Source of the DNA: Bacillota bacterium
GTDB taxonomy: Bacteria; Bacillota; Bacilli; Alicyclobacillales; SLC66
Reading direction: 5' to 3'
NCBI GenBank assembly: GCA_021828865.1
Contig: JAJZCW010000014.1
Location: forward strand, 1-64,000
Length of the DNA stretch: 64,000 bases
Made by a program: the position numbers and the translations under genes. The notes under the pieces were generated by a model, which saw nothing but the letters and a program-made list of their open reading frames with translations, did not search any database and had not been told where the DNA came from. Position 1 is the first letter of the stretch. The number at the start of each line of letters is the position of its first letter. Positions 59,573-64,000 of this stretch are shown here, piece by piece.

Positions 59573-61123
59573 TTGAAATTTCGTACCAAATTATATGGTG
59601 CGGTTGCGGGAATTGTTATCATTGATTTGCTGATGTTTGCAGGAGCTTTGTATAACCAAACAACGTTAAGTGTACTTAATCATAAAATCCAAAAACATAC
59701 GGTACAGTATGAGTATGCATTGATCGCGCAAAACGATGCGGAGAAGCTGGCGATCTCGTCCAATTCCTCTACATTAATGGATCTGAAGAATCATCTACAA
59801 TGGTTAATTGTACACACACAGGATACCGCCCCCCTTTTGGAATTGCATCAAGCACTACAAGGCGTAATACATCAAAATGAAGGATTGGCAGTAATTAAAT
59901 TACAGAAATTCGAAGCGAATCAATTAGCACAAAAGGATGCCAAAATCCAAGCATTCGCGTCTTTTTTATGGGAAGCTGAACTTGTAGGGGGAATTGGCAT
60001 TGCATTGCTTATTCTAATAATTATAGGAGCGGGATGGTACGTAGTATCACAGGTAATGAATAATGTGTATCGAATACGTGATATGGTTACCCCACTGGAA
60101 CAGCTTGACTTTTCACAGACAACTCCTCCCATCACGCAAGACGAGTGGGGAGAAATTATAAAAGCAGTGTCTAAGGCTATTATGACGGTAGGCCATACTG
60201 TGCGTGCAGTTACCAAAGAAGCGGAACAGTTAAATAGTTATGCTCAAGAGCTTTCCGCTCATACTGAGGAAGTTTCTACAATAAGTAATGAAGCAAGACA
60301 AGGATTAGAATCCTCTGTAGATCATGTGATTGACTTTCAACACAATATGACTATTCTCTCTCAAGAATCGCAAAGCATGGAAAAAAATATTGAGCAACTA
60401 CTTCATGAATCTTCTCAGGCAGAAGAGTCACTGCATGCATTTCATCAGATGTTTCAAAACGGAATCACCAGTTCAGAGAATTCACAACTCATTCTACAAG
60501 AATTGGTTCATTCCATGTCACAAATGCAACAAACTTTACAGGAAGTGATTCAAGGGTTTATAGGCTTAAACGGTGTTGCTATGGAAATTAAATCCGTAGC
60601 AGAACAAATTAATTTATTGGCATTAAATGCATCCATAGAATCAGCAAGAGCAGGTGAAGCGGGGCGTGGTTTTGCAGTTGTTGCGGATGAAGTGAGAAAA
60701 CTGGCTGACCAAACAAGGCAATTGGTAGATAGCACCAATATTGAAATGTCGTCTGCTCAACAAAAAATACACTTGTTGTCAGAGTCGATCCAACAAGCCG
60801 AAACTACGGTAGAAAAAGAACAGCAAGGGACGCATACGATCATTGATGCATTTATGCAGGTGGTCAATGCCGTTGATCAAGTCGTGAGTGTCTTTCAATT
60901 GGTTCAATCTGAAGTGGGGAAAGTGGGAAAAAGCGCTAATACTGTGAAAGCTGTGCAACAGTCTGCACAACACACTTTGCAAGAGACCGTCCAACGTGTA
61001 AAAAGTGCAAAAGACCAGATACTTAGCAATACGCAAGAAATCGGAAATATTGCGGAAATGGCACAGTCTCTAGCACAAGTCGGGGAGCGTTTGACCAAGG
61101 AAACCGATGGCTTTGTGCTGTGA
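59573..61123 (+). CDS. Methyl-accepting chemotaxis protein
   Basis: 516 residues. Two membrane helices (about 8-27 and 140-165) flank a small outer sensor domain (about 28-140). No clear HAMP sequence is visible, but a short linker leads to a cytoplasmic coiled-coil with the highly conserved hairpin tip [20 protein letters not shown] and [20 protein letters not shown]. The ligand is unknown. TTG 59573 follows GGGGGGAT by 6 bases; the ATG at 59537 has no such site. It is probably the input for the CheA encoded 5 kb upstream. Confidence 0.92.
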   Translation: MKFRTKLYGAVAGIVIIDLLMFAGALYNQTTLSVLNHKIQKHTVQYEYALIAQNDAEKLAISSNSSTLMDLKNHLQWLIVHTQDTAPLLELHQALQGVIHQNEGLAVIKLQKFEANQLAQKDAKIQAFASFLWEAELVGGIGIALLILIIIGAGWYVVSQVMNNVYRIRDMVTPLEQLDFSQTTPPITQDEWGEIIKAVSKAIMTVGHTVRAVTKEAEQLNSYAQELSAHTEEVSTISNEARQGLESSVDHVIDFQHNMTILSQESQSMEKNIEQLLHESSQAEESLHAFHQMFQNGITSSENSQLILQELVHSMSQMQQTLQEVIQGFIGLNGVAMEIKSVAEQINLLALNASIESARAGEAGRGFAVVADEVRKLADQTRQLVDSTNIEMSSAQQKIHLLSESIQQAETTVEKEQQGTHTIIDAFMQVVNAVDQVVSVFQLVQSEVGKVGKSANTVKAVQQSAQHTLQETVQRVKSAKDQILSNTQEIGNIAEMAQSLAQVGERLTKETDGFVL

Positions 61124-61265
61124 AACAATCAGGAATTTGTGAACGATAGATGGATGACGGTTGATCGAGATTATCGCTTATTCTATAAGTAATGCGTTTC
61201 ATGAGGGGATTGCTTCCACTCCTCCCTGCTGGTCGATAGATCAGCGCCTTCTCCCTTTCTTCATT

Positions 61266-61448
61266 CTATCCATTTTCTTTGTCTTTCCGATTAATCCGAA
61301 GTGCCTTATCATCCGATACATTAATTCCTAATTGTTCAAGCATGCGATCAAAAGAGATTGGACCAATTCCAAGTGACAGACGGATCTGTGATCTTGACTC
61401 CGATTTTCTACGCTCTAAATATTCTTCTTTGGTAATTGACTTTTTCAT
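61266..61448 (-). CDS. Small charged protein, candidate antitoxin partner
   Basis: 60 residues from ATG 61448 (AGGTGA site 8 bases upstream; the frame is open further back). It is highly charged and helical at the start (ITKEEYLERRKSESRSQIRL). No family is recognised. It lies on the same strand 240 bases after a SpoIISA-like toxin, and is the size of SpoIISB (56 residues), but it has no clear sequence match and a terminator lies between. Coding is likely, function unknown. Confidence 0.55.
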   Translation of the reverse strand: MKKSITKEEYLERRKSESRSQIRLSLGIGPISFDRMLEQLGINVSDDKALRINRKDKENG

Positions 61449-61569
61449 GATTGAATTCACCTGTCTTATGGAATTAAATTCTTTTTGCATTATATCACAG
61501 ATTAAACGATAATTAGACAAATATTAAACAAAATTCATAAATATATACTGATGTTCCATGAGAGATGAT

Positions 61570-61594
61570 AAAAAGACGAGCAATGCCCGTCTTG
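61570..61594 (-). terminator. Rho-independent terminator after the SpoIISA-like gene
   Basis: On the minus strand aagacggg / ctcgtctt (one G-T pair) with a 4-base loop runs into TTTTT. It separates the toxin gene from the 60-residue ORF. Confidence 0.75.
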
Positions 61595-61687
61595 TCATCT
61601 GCCAAATTTAATACATGATGCAAATTCTATCTGAATTTCACGCCTCCTAGAACGAAGCGCCCGTTCTTTATTCCTTCGCGAAGCGCC

Positions 61688-62536
61688 TTACTTCCTAGCT
61701 AATCTCTCCACGTCCCTCTCCATCCGTTTTGTCTGCGGACTGTCATCCAGCGTAGGCAATTCAATCCGTTCGCTTCTGCGGATGTTTGCACTTCCTAACT
61801 CCCTAATTCCTATCCCCTGTTCTATCTCCTGTTTCTCCGCTGTTACCAGATCATAGATAACTGCCATCATCAGCACCATCCATCCATCAATCTCCGTAAT
61901 CGGGGTGTGTTCAGAAGATAGTTGAATGACGGAGGGAGAGCCAGCGATAGTCACAGGGAAAAGGGCAGTGTGATGTTTCTCATCGTAGTAGGACTCGCCA
62001 TTTGCCAAGATTTTTTGTATCTTACGCGATGAAGTCACTTGTTCTTTAGCTTCTTCAGTGTCAAACGGTAAAATGTGAACCTCTATCCCTTCAAATCCTG
62101 CTATCGTCTCTAATAATTCCTCCAACCGATCAAGATCCCATTCACTGCCAATCGCCTGTTTTTGAAGAACACGTAAGAAGACAAACAGTTTCTGGCGTTC
62201 CTCCCTGTACCAGTTTTTTTGATCATTCATCATTTTGACAATGTGCCTTGTTTCCTTTGATTCAAATTTCTTAAAGTTTGCGCCTACCAAGACAAAGACG
62301 TCAATAAAGATAAGTATGATTCCGATGATCCCTATCGTTTGCCATCGTCCGTACAGTGGGACAGGATGCCAGAGCCAATAAGCGGACACAGCTATCAAGT
62401 TGATGGTGTACCAGGTTTTGCGGATCTGGTGCTTGTATTTCCAGATGAATAGTTCATTGCGCCAATTGAGAAACAAATTGACCACTAGCCCGATGGTGAG
62501 CAGGCTGAGAAAAAGACGAATCCATAATATGGTCAT
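61688..62536 (-). CDS. spoIISA: SpoIISA-family membrane toxin
   Basis: 282 residues. Three membrane helices (about 3-23, 43-60 and 68-90) precede a cytoplasmic GAF-like domain. IRKTWYTINLIAVSAYWLWH and IDVFVLVGANFKK align well with B. subtilis SpoIISA, as do the C-terminal YYDEKHHTALFPVTI and AVIYDLV. SpoIISA harms the membrane during sporulation unless bound by SpoIISB. ATG 62536 is chosen (AAGGTGG 9 bases upstream) over 62614, which has no ribosome site and adds a stretch absent from the family. No SpoIISB-like ORF follows directly. The C-terminus is about 30 residues longer than in B. subtilis. Confidence 0.88.
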   Translation of the reverse strand: MTILWIRLFLSLLTIGLVVNLFLNWRNELFIWKYKHQIRKTWYTINLIAVSAYWLWHPVPLYGRWQTIGIIGIILIFIDVFVLVGANFKKFESKETRHIVKMMNDQKNWYREERQKLFVFLRVLQKQAIGSEWDLDRLEELLETIAGFEGIEVHILPFDTEEAKEQVTSSRKIQKILANGESYYDEKHHTALFPVTIAGSPSVIQLSSEHTPITEIDGWMVLMMAVIYDLVTAEKQEIEQGIGIRELGSANIRRSERIELPTLDDSPQTKRMERDVERLARK

Positions 62537-62785
62537 GAGAAGATCCCACCTTCTTTGTGATTTAGTCCTTTGTAAGTTGGCATGGAGCCATTTGGTGTAT
62601 TTATTGGACTTCATATATTAGGCAGATAAGGTCAATTTATAACGTGGAAGAAGGGGGATCAGGCGTGACTATTGTCGCGTAGGGAGATTAGTTTAATCGA
62701 GATACACGTATGAATAGATGATGATTGGAAATTGAATTTATTGTAAAATCGATATGTGGAATAGAAAGTATTTGTTTCTTACTAA

Positions 62786-63052
62786 CCCCTGCGATCCATT
62801 TGGATCGCCACTAATCCCTATGGAGGTGTTCTTACGGGCAGACTTACCAACCTTTCCCGCCATCGGCACGCTTACAACAGAAGACTTTCTCAAGAGACAA
62901 AGCAGAGCCAGCTATTTCATCAGGCGTTGGATAAAATCAAGCGACAAACAGGGCTGGATTATGCCAAGATCATCATGGGGGATGAGCGAGAAAGACAGCG
63001 ATTAAAAATGTTGGAATTCCAGGACGCGATAGTGGATGATGATAAAGAATAG
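62786..63052 (+). other. 88-codon open frame with protein-like composition, no start found
   Basis: The frame reads ETKQSQLFHQALDKIKRQTG and KIIMGDERERQRLKMLEFQD before a TAG at 63050. Helical, charged composition looks coding, but there is no ATG, GTG or TTG in a suitable place, although GGAGG occurs at about 62822. It may be the tail of a truncated gene. The overlapping frame from 62754 has a start but an unnatural Trp/Ser/Arg-rich composition. Confidence 0.35.
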
Positions 63053-63394
63053 GGAGCTTCGCTGTCGCTCCGCAAAGGGAGAGAGGGTCTGTTAAAGGGG
63101 CGCTGGCGCTTTAGGGCACTTCGCGCAGGAAAATCCAGGGACTGGAATGATGTAGTTTGGAAAAATAACGGCAAATAACTAACGCGATGGATAATTACTG
63201 CCTAATACCTGGGACTCGGTAGAGTCAACCTAATCCCTGTCTTCATTGTATTTTACTACACAGAATGATCTATAATAGGACGATTAATGTATAGAACGCT
63301 AAGAGTAGCCCAATTCACTTTTTATCGATAGTAAATTATAGTCTAGTCGTATATTTTTAATTCTATTTTGTCTATGGTTCAACTAACGAGAGTA

Positions 63395-63421
63395 CTCCCA
63401 CCTCAACGAAGTAGGTGGGAG
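63395..63421. repeat. Isolated 9-bp hairpin
   Basis: ctcccacct / aggtgggag with a 9-base loop. There is no T-run and no gene directly upstream on the plus strand; the rest of 63053-63394 shows no gene. It could be a protein-binding or RNA-processing site. Confidence 0.5.
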
Positions 63422-63440
63422 AGCGTTCAATTTGTGTGAC

Positions 63441-63466
63441 ACAAAAAAACCACCAGATGGTGGATT
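63441..63466 (-). terminator. Rho-independent terminator for the last gene
   Basis: On the minus strand ccaccatctggtgg (5-bp stem, 4-base loop) is followed by a T7 run, 17 bases after the stop of the partial gene. Confidence 0.8.
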
Positions 63467-63482
63467 ACCTTGAGCGTTTTTA

Positions 63483-64000
63483 TTACTGAATGGGGGTTTG
63501 TGTGATAATCCCCCATAAGTCTTGTGGACCGACAAATGAGGTGTAGAGATATTTTCCATCAGGATATACGCCTTGCGGGAACGCAGAGTTACTATTCCCC
63601 CCTGTGGAATTTGTGAACTCTACCACGTTCTCCTGCTTTTGCGCATCATATACCCGTTTGAGTTGCGACAAAGGAATCCATTGCACGAGCTTCCCGTTGT
63701 TGGCGTTAAGGACATAAACACTGGCTTGTATCGCAGAGTTCAGATACAGCAAATTTCCGAATTTTTGAATGGTGAAGTCATTCGAATAAAATGGGATGTT
63801 CGTTTGCAGTGTCGGCAACGACTTCCCCGTGTTCATGTTTGTTCGTTGAATCGTGATGGTCTTGGCATTGGAATTTAAATTAAGGATGGAGTAGTCAATG
63901 TTCCCGCCAGATATATTTTCTTGTGGAGGCTGAAAGAGAGTGAGTAGCGATTCGGACGCTGGCTCAGTCTCCTCTGTGGTGGAAATAGGGTTGATAATGG
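63483..64000 (-). CDS. C-terminal part of a propeller-like protein, cut by the window edge
   Basis: 172 codons are visible and the frame stays open to base 64000, so the start lies outside; the internal Met at 63836 is not the start. Segments such as SVYVLNANNGKLVQWIPLSQ and GVYPDGKYLYTSFVGPQDLW look like beta-propeller blades of a quinoprotein or YVTN type, probably secreted. Function unknown. Confidence 0.7.
   Translation of the reverse strand, partial: IINPISTTEETEPASESLLTLFQPPQENISGGNIDYSILNLNSNAKTITIQRTNMNTGKSLPTLQTNIPFYSNDFTIQKFGNLLYLNSAIQASVYVLNANNGKLVQWIPLSQLKRVYDAQKQENVVEFTNSTGGNSNSAFPQGVYPDGKYLYTSFVGPQDLWGIITQTPIQ

Noticed and set aside
62754-63005. 83-codon plus frame starting at ATG 62754
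   Set aside because: Trp/Ser/Arg-rich composition and no ribosome site; the other frame looks more protein-like.

Overview
The window is chromosomal DNA from an endospore-forming, moderately AT-rich Firmicute. The evidence is Gram-positive Shine-Dalgarno sites with many TTG and GTG starts, an alpha/beta small acid-soluble spore protein, a SpoIISA-family toxin and a Bacillus-style heterodimeric ABC exporter. A cupredoxin lipoprotein, a split cytochrome b and a membrane molybdoenzyme resemble gene content of acidophilic Alicyclobacillaceae (Sulfoacidibacillus/Ferroacidibacillus-like). That placement is inference; no rRNA, tRNA or CRISPR array was seen.

Layout. 1-2.4 kb: frameshifted end of an IS3-family element, its right tip apparently interrupted by a group II intron with its reverse transcriptase. 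2.4-3.1 kb: no confident gene. 3.1-4.65 kb: metallo-hydrolase and isochorismatase-like gene. 4.8-9.9 kb: three-gene operon for a membrane molybdopterin oxidoreductase (unknown protein, FeS/NrfD fusion, catalytic subunit). 10-18.7 kb: housekeeping and stress genes (YVTN propeller, hemerythrin-like protein, YjbR, TetR with a small membrane protein, RluA-type synthase, PAS-PP2C phosphatase, DUF378, aldo/keto reductase, S1-pyrophosphatase fusion). 18.9-29.6 kb: transporters, spore protein, PAS-GGDEF cyclase, coiled-coil protein, pirin and a YcdB/PepSY-type secreted protein.

29.6-40.5 kb is a galactoside-use region. A galT-galK-M24-like operon diverges from a DeoR regulator. That is followed by an ABC sugar importer without its own ATPase, a LacI regulator and a family 2 glycosidase. 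40.5-43 kb holds an unknown secreted protein, a gene frameshifted at a homopolymer, and a candidate 24-codon small gene. 43-46.8 kb is a BmrCD/LmrCD-like exporter pair.

47-50.5 kb is respiratory: a lipoprotein with two CuA-like cupredoxin domains, and a split cytochrome b operon led by an easily missed 38-residue membrane ORF. 50.8-55.9 kb: an S9 peptidase, then a c-di-GMP-I riboswitch upstream of cheA and a cheB-like gene whose receiver lacks the phospho-acceptor Asp. 56-57.9 kb: penicillin-acylase pseudogene, NifX-like protein and class II aldolase. 57.9-59.4 kb: IS4-family element. 59.6-64 kb: chemoreceptor, SpoIISA-like toxin with a candidate partner, and a secreted protein cut by the window edge.

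The GGDEF cyclase, c-di-GMP riboswitch, CheA/CheB and chemoreceptor form a plausible second-messenger-to-motility link. The cytochrome b, cupredoxin and molybdoenzyme genes suggest branched quinone-linked electron transport. Both links are inferences from gene content.
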